DNA from: Monodelphis domestica
Taxonomy: Eukaryota; Chordata; Mammalia; Didelphimorphia; Didelphidae
Assembly: GCF_027887165.1 (NCBI RefSeq)
Contig: NC_077233.1
Location: forward strand, 182,217,114-182,281,113
DNA length: 64,000 nt
Direction of reading: 5' to 3'
A program made the position numbers and the translations under genes. Positions 32,711-45,515 of this stretch are shown here, piece after piece. The notes under the pieces were generated by a model. The model saw nothing but the letters and a program-made list of their open reading frames with translations, had not been told where the DNA came from and searched no databases. How positions within the stretch are numbered: position 1 is the first letter of the stretch; each line of letters starts with the position of its first letter.

Positions 32711-33942
32711 AAAAAGCACTATGATAATAATATGAATAATGACTACAACAGAGTAAATAAACACAGCACTAAAAGGTAGCCAAAGTGAGATTCATTGAAA
32801 TGACCAATCTTAGTTCAAAAGTATAGATGATGAACCTCTCCTCTTGGTAAAGAGTTTGTTGTGGCTAAAAGAAATAGAATGTTATATTCACTACCCAGTT
32901 GCTAATATTTCATTAGTCTGTTTTTCTAAACTTGTATTTTGCTATAAACGAGGATTCAGTGGGGAGAAAGAGAAACGTGTGTGTATACACACATATATAT
33001 GCAGTTAATGTGTGAATGTGTTATATTATATACATATAAACACATATGTACATATCTGCTTATATGTGTATATATACACACACATATGGACATGACTATG
33101 GTGTAAACAAAAGCCAACAGCAAAGAAAAAAGTAAAATTTAAAGTATCAAAGAAAACTATTCCAAAATGCTCAATTTGGTTAAAACATACAGATGTCTTG
33201 GCTAGAAATATATTATCTAATAAATATCTTTAATCTTAACATAGTTTTATGTATATGTATATATACACATACATATAGAGAGAGAGACACACACATATTC
33301 AAACCTCACTTTTGATTCAGTTTGTCTCTGTGTTTTGGTCAAATAGACAATACCATAGTATATTTGAAGTGGTGAGAATTATGGAGAGTCAACAAAAATC
33401 CAATTTTTCCCAGAAGGAAATATCCATATAATGAGGAAATATCATTCTACCAAATTAAATCAATAGGAATATGGCATGTCCTGGGATCATAGGATTATAG
33501 AATTAAAGGTGGGAAGGATCATTTAGGTCATCTAATACAGTGAATATTTAAAAGCCCCAAATGGTTAAGTCACTTGCTCAATTTCACACTAAGAATAAAT
33601 GAGGAAGCTTGTTTCAAACCCAAGTCCCTTGACTTGACAACTTAGGTGGTACAGTGCTAGACCTAAAATCCAAAAAACCTGAATTCAAATCCAGCCTCAG
33701 ATATTTGCCAGCTGTGGGACCCTGGACAATTAACTTCTGTCATCTTTCTTTCCTCAACTGAAAGTGGAGATACATATATAAAAAGACAAAGGGTTTACTT
33801 ACCCTCAAAGTTATTAACATTTGTTTTATAAAATAAAATTATTTGTTTGTTATATTAAAGTACCCAATTAATTCCTTCCCTCCTTACCCTCCCACATTAG
33901 AGAAGACATCATTTAATAAAAAATATGTATATTTTGTGTGTG

Positions 33943-33944
<2 letters not shown>

Positions 33945-33975
<31 letters not shown>
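33945..33975. repeat. (CA)n microsatellite
   Basis: Short uninterrupted CA run. The frames translated from it are artefacts. Confidence 0.9.
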
Positions 33976-33983
<8 letters not shown>

Positions 33984-34659
33984 GGCATTTTGATTTATTA
34001 GTTCTTTCTCTGAAGGTGGACATATATAAGTCATTCTCTAAACATATTTCTGTTGCTGTATGTAATGTTCTCTTGGTTCTGCTCATTTCACTCCTTATAA
34101 TTTCATGTTGTTCCAAAATTAACCTACTCATCATTTCTTATGGCACCATAGTATTCTGTCTTAATCAAATACCACAATTTGCTTACATTCCAATAAGGAA
34201 AAATAAAACTTATGGGAAAATGGTGCCTAGGGAAGAAAGTTTTGGTCTAACAAGTCATAGAAATAATGAATCCATGTATATAGAAGTTACTGGCAAACCC
34301 TCTATAGAAGAAATGAGAATATTGGTTTGATTACTATTCCAACATTAAGAGGTAGATGAAGAGAAATAGGAGATATGAAAGGAATAATGGTAGACAGATG
34401 GTAAGATGGCCTGGATGACTGGAATCGAGGTATCTGATGATGAAAAATGGCTTGAGGTACAGAGCCAGCTAGATTTATTTGCCTAAGTGGGCTAGTTTGC
34501 ACATACTGGGTCATTAATCAAGAGAGTGGACCCTAAGGCAGGAGATCTAGGAATGGGTTGATTAGGGAGCAGGATCTTGGATTCTAAAGGACTTGGGTGC
34601 AAAGAACTAAATCATATATAGAAGGTGATGATCTAAGTGGAGAGAAATAGGGAGAGCAA

Positions 34660-35650
34660 GAGTTAGAAGAGGAGAAAAATAGGTTCAAGTCCTATGTCTG
34701 GCACAGATCCTCTTTGTAACCTTGTGAAAGTCATTTATTATCTCAGTTCTACAGGTAACTCAATTCCAGAACAGATGCCCATCTCTATTGGCATCTCTAT
34801 TGTTTGCTTATCAAGAGTTTTCCAGATTAATGAAATTACTGATGTAGTCCCCTTTTCTTATCCCACTCCGTCAAATATAATGTTGAAACTTTCCCTTCCT
34901 TTAGGTCCAGATTCAGTTAATTCCTCCATAAAATTTTCCCTGATCTCTCCAACTAGGAGTTTTCTCTTTCTCTCTCTTTGAATCTCTCTAAGCACACTAT
35001 ATAGTTCTTCACTGGGTATTGTCTAGGTCATATTCTAGTTAATTGTGCCCATGCTTTGTCACCACTTCTGGGTGATAAGATCCTTGAGTATAGACACAGT
35101 TGTATTTATTGCCATATCTCCCCTGGCATCCATCACAGTATTAATAGTGCATGGTAGATTTTTATTCAAAGTTTATTGAATTCAATTATAGCCAGAATAG
35201 ATTAAGGTATAGACTTGAGGCAAGTGAATATTTTAAAGTGGAATTTTATGGACAGGTTTGACTAATATTTCACTTTCAACATAAAGTTGTAATTTTTAAA
35301 AACTCCATTCATATAGTTACTAGCAAAGAATAGCAAATATCTCAGAACATTTTACAGTTGTGAAAACTGAGGCCCAGGAAAATTAAGTGATTAAATTGCA
35401 CAGATCATGGAAAGAGACTGGACTATAACCTAGAGTTTCTGCATTTGTTATTGTCTTAGAGTGCGAATTAGAAGAGAGAGACAAAAATGGGTTCAAGTCC
35501 TCTCTCTGTCATAGATTTTCTTTGTGACCTTATAAAAATCATTTATTATCTCAGTGCTACAGACAATTAAATTCTAGAACTGATGCCAGTCTCCATTGGT
35601 AGAAGGTGTTTGCTTATCAAGACTTTCCTGAATTTCATATACCAGATGAC
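34660..35650 (+). mobile_element. Two related SINE copies flanking an L2 piece
   Basis: 34670-34850 and 35470-35640 share TTATTATCTCAGTNCTACAG, then GATGCC and TGTTTGCTTATCAAGA over about 170 bp in the same orientation, about 805 bp apart. Between them is L2-like text (CCTCCATAAAATTTTCCCTG at about 34920, and CCATCACAGTATTAATAGTG). A MIR trace is at 35330-35450. Confidence 0.6.
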
Positions 35651-36204
35651 TGGGCCTGCAGGAATTATCAACCTGCAGACCAAAATCAGATGGCTGATAG
35701 GGTCAGTCATGTATTTTAAATCCAGAAGTATTCTTCTTGCTCTTGGTGATGGATTTCTCCCACCCTAACCAATTCCAAGATGGAACTCACAACTGGTAGA
35801 ATTTCCTCTATGCCTTCTCATTTGGACCTCCTGTGTTAGTGACTTGGGCTAAGCAAAATGTCTCAATTTTCTCAGATTCCAAATTTATTTTAACATCTTG
35901 ACTCTACTCTCCCATGTTACTGATCTTTGTTCTTATTTCCTATATCTACTATCCATTAGATCTTAAGTTCCAGTATTTCCAAATCCATTCTGGCAATTTT
36001 CCCACTTCTTCTATCTACCAATTCTTGATCCCTCCCTAATGAAGTAAAAAAAAAAAGTACTAGCCAGAGCACATGGATTGTGAATCTGAATTTGTCACTA
36101 ATTATCTGAATGACCAAGATTCCAGGTACATGATAATGAAGCATGAATCCCACCTCCTGACAGAGAAATTAAGGACTCAAGATATGGATTAAGATCTGCC
36201 TTTT

Positions 36205-36370
36205 TGGACATGTTCAATGGGGGGAATTTGTTTTGCTTGACTGTGTCTATTTGTTATAAGAGATATTTTTTTCTTTTTTTAATTAAGGGAAGGGAATGGA
36301 AAGAGAAGGGACTAGGAAAGGGTAACCAAAAAGAAGAAAAGAAAAATAAATATCATTCTTTAAGCTTAAA
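36205..36370 (+). mobile_element. L1 3' UTR end
   Basis: TTTTTGGACATGTTCAATGG, GGGAATTTGTTTTGCTTGAC and an A-rich tail are characteristic of the 3' end of one marsupial L1 subfamily. It is strongly 5' truncated. Confidence 0.7.
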
Positions 36371-36599
36371 AAAAAAACACAGAAGAGAAAGAAAGCCAGA
36401 AAGAATCATAGACCAGCAAGAAAGATCTCAGTTATATTCTGAAAATCAAGTTATACATAATAGATTCACAATTTCATATGTAATTCTCTTTTTCTGTCCC
36501 ACTATGCTTGTGGAAATGCTAATTCTACTTGGTGTTTGTTAAGTTCAAAATAATAACAACAAAAGTGACAAATTATCTGAGTGACACTGGACTATTTCC

Positions 36600-38520
36600 A
36601 GGTATTGGGATTACAATTTCAAAAGTAATAATGTCCTAGACTTAAAATATCATACACTCCACTGGACACTTTCCCAATATTTATTTGTTTCTTCATCTGT
36701 AAAATGAAAAGGCCAAATTAGGCAATATCTAAAATCCATTTCAACCCTAAAAAAATCTATGAATCTGTGATTTGATTTGATGTTCTTGACATGGACTGTC
36801 TTCTGACCCTAATTAATCCTGCCATGGAGTGTAAGTAGGAAAGGCTAAAGCAGCTTACTTCGACACAGGGAACTAGATGCAAATAACCATTTCATGTGTA
36901 AAAAGTGCTATTAAAAGCTGAAATCTTACCTAAAGACACCAAAAACTGATTTTAAAAATAAAAGTGCAAATAGAAACTCAGTTCATTGATTTACTAACTA
37001 TTTTTTCTTGCTTCTGTTACTAAGTGATGTTTTGTCTTTTACTGTAACCTACGTTTCTGTATTCAGTTGAAAAGACACCCTACAGAGCTTGTCCATCAAT
37101 ATTAATATCTCGGACAGATAGTACAAATGGACAATGAATTGGGTCAAGGTTTAAACAGGAGGGAGAAAATAAGATGAACTGTCTTCAGAAAATTACAAAG
37201 ATCCTTGAAAGTTCCCCCAACCTTTTCCTCCAAATAAAGGTCAAATTCTTAAATATCAATCATCTACAAACTGTTGTTGTGTGACTCTGAGATAGGGAAC
37301 ACCAGTCTCCAAAGAAATAAAAATGAGTATCCACAGGTAACAATGGAGAGGTATTTGTGGAGTATGACCAGACTGCAATAAATAACCAATGAGAAACTTC
37401 AAAGAGAAGTAGAAAAAGATGTCATCAGGATAATTACGACAGAAAAAGAAGCAAAGCTGTTCATGTAATGAAGATCAGGAATGGTAGGACAATAACACAG
37501 GTGTTCTACTGGTATTCTCATTGTCTCAGAAGAAATGAAAGAAGCCCTCAAGGATTGTGCACAGACTCTAAGTAGTCATCTGTGAGAAAGAAATGGACAT
37601 GGGATAAATAGGCCCAGATTGGTTGTGATCTGAATCTTTGGAACAAGTAGGAGAGTTAGGATTTCAATACAGGCTCTCTAGTTTCTCTAACTCTAAATCC
37701 AACACTCGTTCCCCCATACCACACTATCTTCTTATGTCTCTAACCTTCCAATGATAATATCATGCAGAGTAACATATCCTCCTACCAAATATTCTATGAT
37801 GCTGCTGACGAAGAAACTGGACTCAATGTGCTCAGTGTCAATTCAGTCTAACAATTTTTAGGTTCTTAAGTATAGTGAAGAAAGTGTTGAATTTTTAGTT
37901 AAAAAGATCTAAGTTCAGATCTTGCCTCTTGAATTGCTGTGTGACCATGGACAAATGATTTAACCACTTTGAACCTCAATTTCATTATCTGAAAAAAATA
38001 CAAAACAATATAAGATCTACTTTTAAATGTTCCAAAATTCCAGTAAGAATATATTTAAGATGCCTTAAAAATCTTAAAGTACTCATTATGTTAATCAGTT
38101 ATTATTATTGTCATCTCATCTTGTTCTATATTGCTGTTATTGTTATTGCTAGGAAAACCTCTATTTCCAGCTTTAAAATGTCTCATTATGCTATTCTCCT
38201 AGCCTTTCCTGTAAGTATTTGCTTTCTCTTAGGTCTTTTATCAAGTTTCCTTTATGAGTGGAAAAAAAAAAAGATGTCCCATCAAGGTTGCTCAACCCCA
38301 ACTTAACCCTTTCTTCAAAAAATTATTTTCTCACCAAATTAGCATTATTATAGCCAACTCCATCCCTGGACTGAAGCTTTAAATCAGGTTGTGGGCAGTC
38401 CTCAATGACAGAGCTTTGTGAAACACAGCTAACCAGATCATTAGAGACCAAATTACCTGAGGCCATCACTCAACTCTTATTATTCACCCCACTGATAAAG
38501 AAGGGAATGTATTAAATTAA
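36600..38520. other. 5' flanking DNA without identified gene
   Basis: 37865-38110 is a decayed CORE-SINE (GTTCAGATCTTGCCTCTTGA, GTGTGACCATGGACAAATGA). At about 36700-36780 there is a SINE tail (GTAAAATGAAAAGGCC). The rest, especially 36800-37850, shows nothing I can name. Confidence 0.5.
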
Positions 38521-38831
38521 GGCTTCATCTGCTTCATGAGCCTGAGATCAGTAAGCAGACAGCCTGGGGAAATGTCTGGACAGGCTGTGGAAGAAGCCAT
38601 ATTTTGTGATGCCTGAAATGTATTACTATATAAAAATGCAGGCCTGGCAATATTGGATAGGAAATCAATGCAAATTTTTTTTAATGTGGAGAGATAGTCC
38701 TTGAAGAGTAAAAGATTCATAGGCTGACATTATGACATTAGAGCTTTTGGATGATTGGATGATTTCTTAATGGCTTATACAGTTTGGTCAAGAGAAAGGA
38801 AGAGAATGGAGAGAAATCAAGGCTCCTAAGG

Positions 38832-39278
38832 CCATGATGGTGAACTTATGGTATACCTGACAGACAAGGCACACAGAGACCTCTCTGTGAGCACCCGTCA
38901 CCAGAGTTCATTACTAAAAAGGCAGAGGGAATCAGGTGGAAGTTCTCCCTTCCCCCTCTCCACTGGCCTGAGAACATTTTTTACTTGACCTGCCACAGCC
39001 CAATGGGAGTGCTTTCTCCTCCCCCTGTCTGGGAAAAGGTGTCCTGAGGGTTAGGATTAGGGGTAGAAATGAATTTAGGGTTAGAAATGAATTTTGGGTT
39101 AGGGTTAGGGAGGAGAGTGGCCAGAGTACTTTATTCCCCTCTAGCTCTGCCACCTTATTTCATTTCACCCACCCCTCTACCCAGCAGCTCAATGGGAGTT
39201 CTTTTTCCATCCCCCTTCTAGGGTAATGGGAGGGGGGACAGGCACAGCATACAGTCTCTAAAAGGTTCATCATCACTG
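38832..39278. mobile_element. Nonautonomous hAT-type DNA transposon, copy 2
   Basis: Same family as 3061-3277 (CCATGATGGTGAAC left, AGGTTCATCATCACTG right; inside, CCACAGCCCAATGGGAGTG and CCCCCTGTCTGGG). The 8-bp flanks are TCCTAAGG (38824-38831) and TGCTAAGG (39279-39286), 7 of 8 matching. The block around CAATGGGAGTGCTTT is present twice (about 39001 and 39191), with a TTAGGG-rich spacer between. Confidence 0.77.
39048..39110 (+). repeat. TTAGGG-rich interstitial tract inside the hAT element
   Basis: Seven GTTAGG/TTAGGG-like units with two copies of TAGAAATGAATTT between them. It resembles degenerate telomere repeat but is short. Confidence 0.8.
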
Positions 39279-39289
39279 TGCTAAGGCTA

Positions 39290-40740
39290 TCTTAATAGAT
39301 AGCTAGAATTTTTAATTTGTAATAAACTTAGAACTTTGAGATCATCGATCTTCCAGAGACCGAGCAATACATCACCACCTTAGCATCATCATGGTATGAG
39401 GGAAAGATCTCTTGCTCTGATGCTTTTAATGTGAAGAAATTTTCCCCTTTTCCTTCTTTTTAAAATTTTGTTTATTTTTCTGATTTCATGTTTTTCTTCT
39501 GACTGTGCTACTCTACTCCAGAATCAACTGTTCCATTGAAATCTTCTACTGTCTTTCCTATGATGTCACTTCTCATATAAGATATCTTAAATCCTTTCTA
39601 AACCAATTTTATTTCCAATCTTAGTGATACCAAGTCCTCCTTTATATCTCTTTTGTAATGAATCTAAACCATCTTGGAGAGTCTTTTGACATGGACATTC
39701 TATCTTCTAGAGATATAGTTGTGGTCACAGGCTTATTCTTTTTCTGGATATTTCCCCTCAAATCTATCAAATCCATTTCTAAGATAATAGAGATGATAAA
39801 CTTTGTCAAAGGCAGGAACAAAGGAACCAGGTAGTAGCACCATCAAATGTGTATACCTGGATGTACAACAATTGCAAATTGCCTTTTCTCCAGAAAAATC
39901 ACAGGGCTGGGAGTCAGGAGAGCAAGGTTTTCAGTGATGGACCATTAAGTGCTCCAGTGCAGTACATTGCTCCCCACACAGTAGGCACCTAATACATTTG
40001 TAATGACTGACTGATTATATGTTTAATAACCAGCACTCAAAAAATAGGGAAAAATGCATGACGCTTTTATGTTTAATCTTCCATATTAATATTTTCTCCA
40101 TCATTTTCTTAAACCTAAAAATCAACAAAATAATAATTTAAGCCCTGGTTTATAGCATTTGCTGACTTCCAAGGTATAAATGCTCACCCTAGAAATTGAA
40201 TAACTGGCTACTTAGCCTGTTAGAGCTGTTTTCAGCATATCCTTTTCCACACCTCTCTGCATTTGAATGAATCAGTTAAATTCTCTTGCAGTTCAATTCC
40301 CTCACCTGTAAAATAAAATGATCAGACTATATAAATCCTAAGGATACTTCTAGCACTAAAAATTCTGTGATTCCCTTGTGATTCTCTAAATTTTCTAAAT
40401 AGTAAGCTCAGAACATGGAACCTCTACCCATCCAAACTGATCAGGGCTTTAAGTGAGACACAGTTTGATGTATGTGAGACAGATAGGTCAAGTAAATACA
40501 GCTAAGGAAGGGAGTCATACTCAACTATTCTCAAATATAAAAATTGAAATTTTAGTCACAGATGGTTCCCTAATTGGGAACTAGTTAGACAAAGGAATTG
40601 GCACACTCCCTCCTTTGAACAATTTCACTAAGACTATCCTAAAACAATGGTCTTGAACCATTTTTTCCAAACTCAGTGCCCCCCTCCAAAAAAAGAAACT
40701 TAACAATTTCCTGTAGTCTTGTATATAGAAAGTGACCTGG
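39290..40740. other. 5' flanking DNA without identified gene
   Basis: AT-rich with scattered L2-like phrases (GCTCCCCACACAGTAGGCAC at about 39968) and one SINE tail at 40290-40380 (CACCTGTAAAATAAAATG). Nothing else is recognisable. Confidence 0.5.
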
Positions 40741-40744
40741 CATA

Positions 40745-41000
40745 AAAAGGCAAAGTGATCTAGTGAATAGAGATATAGGCTTGGGGTCAGAAAAACTTGA
40801 GTTTGAAATCTGATTCAGACATTTATGAGCTGTGTGGCCTTGGATATGCCATTTAATCTCTCTGGTCTTATCTGTTAAATTAGATCATTAAGCACATCTA
40901 CCATACAAAGTTGTCATGTGTATTGAATGAGATTATATAAATAAAAGCACTTTGTAAGCCTTAAGACTCTATATAAAGGTTTGCCATTAGCTATTCTAAC
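40745..41000 (+). mobile_element. CORE-SINE
   Basis: TAGTGAATAGAGATATAGGC, GGGGTCAGAAAAACTTGAGT, GTGTGGCCTTGGATATGCCA, TAAAAGCACTTTGTAAGCCT in order; near full length. Confidence 0.8.
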
Positions 41001-41544
41001 CATAGTTCTATGGCTTTGGGGTCAGTATATGGATTGCATAACCCAGAGTTTAGAATATCTGCATTGCCAAATCAGGAGGTCAGGTTTCCCTGAAGATGGA
41101 ATATGAATTTAAGCAAGTTAAGGAATTCTAATAGACATACATAAGAAGAAGAACATTCCAGGCAAGGAGGAATGGCTAATACAAAAGCAAGAAGATGAGA
41201 AATAGAATGTGTGACAAGTGATTACTCTGTAGTAAAGACTAGATCAGAAATAAATTACTTTGGCTGGATTGTAGAGTATGGAGAAGAGTAATATGTTAGA
41301 AAACTAGAAAAATATAGGAAGAGACCAGGTTGTAAAGACCTTTAAATATGACAGAAGAAGAGTTTATATTTGGTTCTAGCAGCACGAGAGAACAATTGAA
41401 GTTTAATGAGTGAGGAGAAGGGGAAATGGTGAATAGACCATGATCACTTTTGGAAAATCACTTTGTCATATGTATAGAGGTTGTATTGCAACAATACAGC
41501 TAGTTATAGTAGAAGACTATTGCAATAGCCCAAGAGAGAACACC

Positions 41545-42386
41545 CAAAGTGTCATAAAACTATGAATACTCTTTGACCCAGCAATACCACTACTAGGTCT
41601 GTATTCCAAAGTGATCAGAGATAGGGGAAAAGGATATACTTGTACAAAAATATGTTTAGCAGCTCTCTTTGGAGTGGCAAAGAACTGGAAACTGAGGGGA
41701 TATCCATCAGTTGAGGAATGAATAAACAAAAAAAAAATAGTATGTGGTTGTAATGGAATACCATTGAACTATAAGAAACGATGAACAGGATGAGTTCAGA
41801 AAATCCTGGTAAGACTTATATGACCTGATACAAAGTGAGAACTATATATATATATATACAGTAACAGAAATATTGTCAACTGTGAAGATCAACTGTGAAG
41901 GACTAAATTATTATCAGAAATATAAGTTCCCAAGGAAATACCATGAGACTCAAGATAAGAAATGCTATCCAAAGCCAAAGAAGAAACTGTTGGAATCTGG
42001 CTGCAGATCAACGAATTCCAGTTTCCATTTTTTTTTCCTTCAAGAATTTGTCATTCAACAATACAATGATCCAGGACAATTCTGAGGAACTTGTGAAAAG
42101 AAAGAACTCTTGTATAGAAATGCAGATGAAAATATATGATTTATCACTTCTTTATTTGGGTATATGATTTGGGGTTTTGGTTTTATAAGATTATTCTCTT
42201 ATAAAAATGAATAATACAGAAATATGTTTTGAGTTATAATACATGTATAACCCAGTGGAATTGCTTATCATCTCTGGGAGGTGGGAGGGAAGAAGGGAAG
42301 GAAACAACATAAATCATGTAACTTTGGGAAACTTATGTGTAAATTTGCTATTGAAGTAAAATAAAGATAAATTTTTAAATAGAAAA
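41545..42386 (+). mobile_element. L1 3' end (ORF2 C-terminal remnant and 3' UTR)
   Basis: TTTGACCCAGCAATACCACT, CTAGGTCTGTATTCCAAAGT, GTGGCAAAGAACTGGAAACT and ATGGAATACCATTGAACTAT correspond to the decayed C-terminal ORF2 coding region. The 3' UTR ends with GTAAAATAAAGATAAATTTT and an A-rich tail. It is more diverged than the copies at 1 and 50886. Confidence 0.8.
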
Positions 42387-42628
42387 AAGAATTTGTTATT
42401 ATACGTGTGATACATGTCTTCTGTCATGATACAGGGAATATGGAAATGTATTGCATAGGAGAAGAACTGATATACAACCTATAATGGACCATTTATCACC
42501 TCAGGGAGGTAGGAGAAGCGAGGAAGGAAGAGAAGATGAATCATGAAATGTCAGAAAACAATTGTAAAAAATTGTTTCTACGTGTAATTGAAAAAAATTA
42601 AAGTACAATATTTTTAAATAGTTCAGGT
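42387..42628 (+). mobile_element. Second L1 3' UTR end, abutting the previous one
   Basis: GAACTGATATACAACCTATA, TCACCTCAGGGAGGTAGGAG, TGTTTCTACGTGTAATTGAA and AAAATTAAAGTACAATATTT are the 3' UTR of another L1 subfamily. It follows directly on the A-rich tail of the preceding copy. Confidence 0.75.
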
Positions 42629-43279
42629 AAAGGAGTGAAAGAAGGCTTAAATTAAGGAGATGGTGTGAGTAGATGAGAGGACATGTACAAACAATGTGAA
42701 GATAGAAGCAAGTTTTGGTGACACTGATGATGTATCCAACATTGTAAAACTGAGTAATTTGAAGGATAATGTATGGCAGTGACAATAACAGGAAAGTTTG
42801 AAAGAAAGTTGGATTTAGTTGGATATTTAATTAAAGGCATCTGGTTAGAAATGTCCAATGGTTGTTGGCATTATGGAATTGGAGGTCAGGAGAGAAATAA
42901 CAGCTAGATATATGTCAAGTCATCACGATAGAGAAAAGTGATACAAAAGGAGTTGACAAGAGTACAAAATAAGAGAATTGACAGAAAAAATTAGAGAATG
43001 ACTTAGAACAGAGTGTTAGGGTACAATCAGACTTAAAGGGTAAAAGAAGTTCTAATAGTAGACTCTGAGAGGGGGGAGTCAGACAGGTAGGAAGAGAGCC
43101 AAGAAAGAATAACATTCCAAAGAACCAGAGAGGAAAAAATATCCAAGAGAAGAAACTAGACAAAAATGACAAATAATGCAAAGAGATTGCGAAAAATAAA
43201 GACCAAAAAACAGCTATTAGATTTGGCAAAGAGATTATTAGTAACTTTGGCAAGAATAGTTTCAGTTGAATTATAAAAC

Positions 43280-43930
43280 ATGAAGCCAGATTGCAAATTA
43301 TAAAACTTCAAAATTATAAAAAACCTTAGATATCATCCAGTCCAACCTTTTCTTTGGGTAAACTTATGGGTAAATTGACACCTAGGTAGGTGACATGACT
43401 AAGAGGTAGCCTGGTATAGTAAATAGAGTGGCTGCACCTAAAATTAGGAAACTCAAATTCACCTCCTGCTTCCAATACTTGTATGCTGTGAACAAATCCC
43501 TGAGTCAGTTTCTTTTTGTATTAAACAGGGAAAGTAATACTTTAAAATACACAAAGGTTTCTTTCTTTCTCTTCTTTTTTAATGGTGGAGGGGAAGTTGT
43601 GGGGGCAGGGGGAAAGTAGGGTTTAGCAATAAAAATGCCAAATAAGAGGGCCAGTGAATTTTTTTTTTAATGCAAAGTGAACAGAAGGAAACACAAACAG
43701 GACGGATTTGAAAGTGATGTGTGGAATTTATTAGGAAGGAAGGCAAAAAACATTTACTAAATGCCTGCCATGTGCCAGGCACTGAGCTAAGCACTTTATA
43801 AATATCTCCCAATAGCCCTGGAATGTAGGTGCTATTATTATCCTCATTTTATAATTGAGGAAACTGAGGTAGAAAAGTTAAAGAACTTGTCTACCATCAC
43901 ACACACCATCTCCTGGCAAAGGAAAAACCA
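43280..43930 (+). mobile_element. MIR and SINE remnants
   Basis: 43280-43395 MIR-related (ATCATCCAGTCCAACCTTTT). 43395-43560 is a CORE-SINE piece. 43740-43930 is a good MIR (ATGTGCCAGGCACTGAGCTA, GGTGCTATTATTATCCTCAT, ATTGAGGAAACTGAGG). Confidence 0.75.
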
Positions 43931-44089
43931 AGAAACCAAGCCTCTGGAATTCCAGTCTAGGGGTCCCTATACTAACTACATCACCCTGCTTCATCTTACT
44001 TGGCACTGGAAGATCAGCATCTGCTTTTGCAAAGGACATTGAATACCCTGCATACTTAATCCCATCATTGTAACCCAAAGGGCACGCAC

Positions 44090-44292
44090 TTTTTTTAAAA
44101 AAATCTTTATCTTCCATCTTAGAATCAATATTGTGAATTGGTTCCAAGTCAGAAGAGCAGTGAGGGCTAGGCAATGAGGGTTAAGTGAATTGTCCAGGGT
44201 CGGCCAGCAAGGAAGTGTCTGAGATCAAATTTGAACCCAGGACATACTATGTCTAGACCTGACTCTCAAACCACTGAGATACCTAGCTTTCC
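44090..44292 (-). mobile_element. CORE-SINE, minus strand
   Basis: In plus reading: T-run, CTTCCATCTTAGAATCAATA, TTGGTTCCAAGTCAGAAGAG, GGTTAAGTGAATTGTCCAGG, TTTGAACCCAGGACA. Further copies of the same SINE on the minus strand are at 48055-48275 and 59268-59465. Confidence 0.85.
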
Positions 44293-44339
44293 CAAGGGCA
44301 CTCATTTTAATGGCAGATGCATTTTACCAGTTAAACATC

Positions 44340-44720
44340 CTTTTCCCCTGGAGTTCCTGACCTTTTTCCACCTCTCTTTTTCCACACACATTGCCTCCCA
44401 TGGCTGAGATAGTCTTCTCCCCAACACCGCACCATGTCTTCCACTTTTAAAATTCTGCCCTTCCTTCAAGAAGCAGCTCAGTCTCCTCCTCTCCCTTCTT
44501 CTGCTCTTTTCTCTCCTCACCAACTGCCCCTTCTCTCCCTGTTCTCAAAATGCCTTTCCTATAAACTTACATTATAACTTGGAATTTTTTCTGAATACTC
44601 CTCTTGTCCTTACTATGAGATCCCGAGCTCCTTGAGAGGGAGTTCTGTTTAATTTTCTGACTTTGTGTCTCCAGTGCCTTGTATTGAACAGACACTAATA
44701 AATGTTTGTTCAATGGAATG
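44340..44720 (+). mobile_element. L2 3' end
   Basis: CCCTTCCTTCAAGAAGCAGC followed by GAGATCCCGAGCTCCTTGAG, TTGTGTCTCCAGTGCCTTGT and AATAAATGTTTGTTCAATGG is the usual L2 3' order. Confidence 0.72.
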
Positions 44721-45364
44721 AAATAAACCTCACCTCGAGTCCTTTATCTTTGGGCTCTGCTTCGGTTTCTACATCTGCCCTTCAAAAAAAGCAGAGCCTG
44801 TAGCTCTTGCCATTCTCCTGGGTAAGAAAGAGCAGACTTCCCATGTATGTTTGCAGAGGTATTTGCTGTCTAAGCAAGAAGTCGTTTTACCAATTCTTGG
44901 ACAAATAACACAAATCCAAAACCAATATCCCCTTGCCAGATTCACAGAACTAACAGATCTCTGGAGGCACGTGGCTCTGGCTTCCTGCTAAAGAAAGGGG
45001 GTGTCTTAGAAGTTTTCATGGCCAGGGCCCAGGGTGGCCTTATGCATGAGTGGGATAGATGGATGTACATCCATATGCCAGCCAAGCATGAGAGGGATCC
45101 TGCAGTAATGATAACATCGCTGAGTTGGGAACCAGAAAACAACAAGGAAACAAAAATCTGGGTTTTAATTTCAGCTCTATCAATGTGTTCCTCCTGTGTG
45201 CCTTTGTGTAACTCTGGGCCACATTTTCTGGGAAAAGGGAGTTGGAATCTCAAAAGTCTTAAGAACTCTGATCAATATAATGACCAGCCAAGATTCTGGA
45301 GGCCCAATGATGGAGCATGTTACCCATTTCCAAACATAGAAGGATGGACTGAGAAGATCTAAAT

Positions 45365-45515
45365 AAAACAGTTTTTGGACATGGCTAATGCAGGAATTTG
45401 TCTATGCACAGTCATGATAAAGATTCCCCCCTCCCTCACCCCTGCCGAGGGGAGGGAGAGAAAATTGATTTTTGGTCATTGAAATAATAAAATTTAATTT
45501 AAAAATTAGATAAAA
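45365..45515 (+). mobile_element. L1 3' UTR end
   Basis: GTTTTTGGACATGGCTAATG and GCAGGAATTTGTCTATGCAC, then a CCCCTCC/GGGGAGGGAGAG stretch and AATAATAAAATTTAATTT tail. A Mar-1 SINE 3' half follows at 45640-45755 (TGTCTTTGCCAAGAAAACCC). Confidence 0.7.

Larger units (their letters stand above)
41140..43260 (+). mobile_element. Long ancient dispersed repeat interrupted by L1 3' ends
   Basis: The left part 41140-41540 (ACATTCCAGGCAAGGAGGAA, GGCTGGATTGTAGAGTATGG, CAGGTTGTAAAGACCTTTAA, GACTATTGCAATAGCCCAAG) continues after the insertion at about 42630-43260 (GTTGGATATTTAATTAAAGG, GAATTGGAGGTCAGGAGAG, and text resembling 'gagccaagaaag'). The family is old, mammal-wide by resemblance, and unnamed here. 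It is not coding. Confidence 0.5.
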
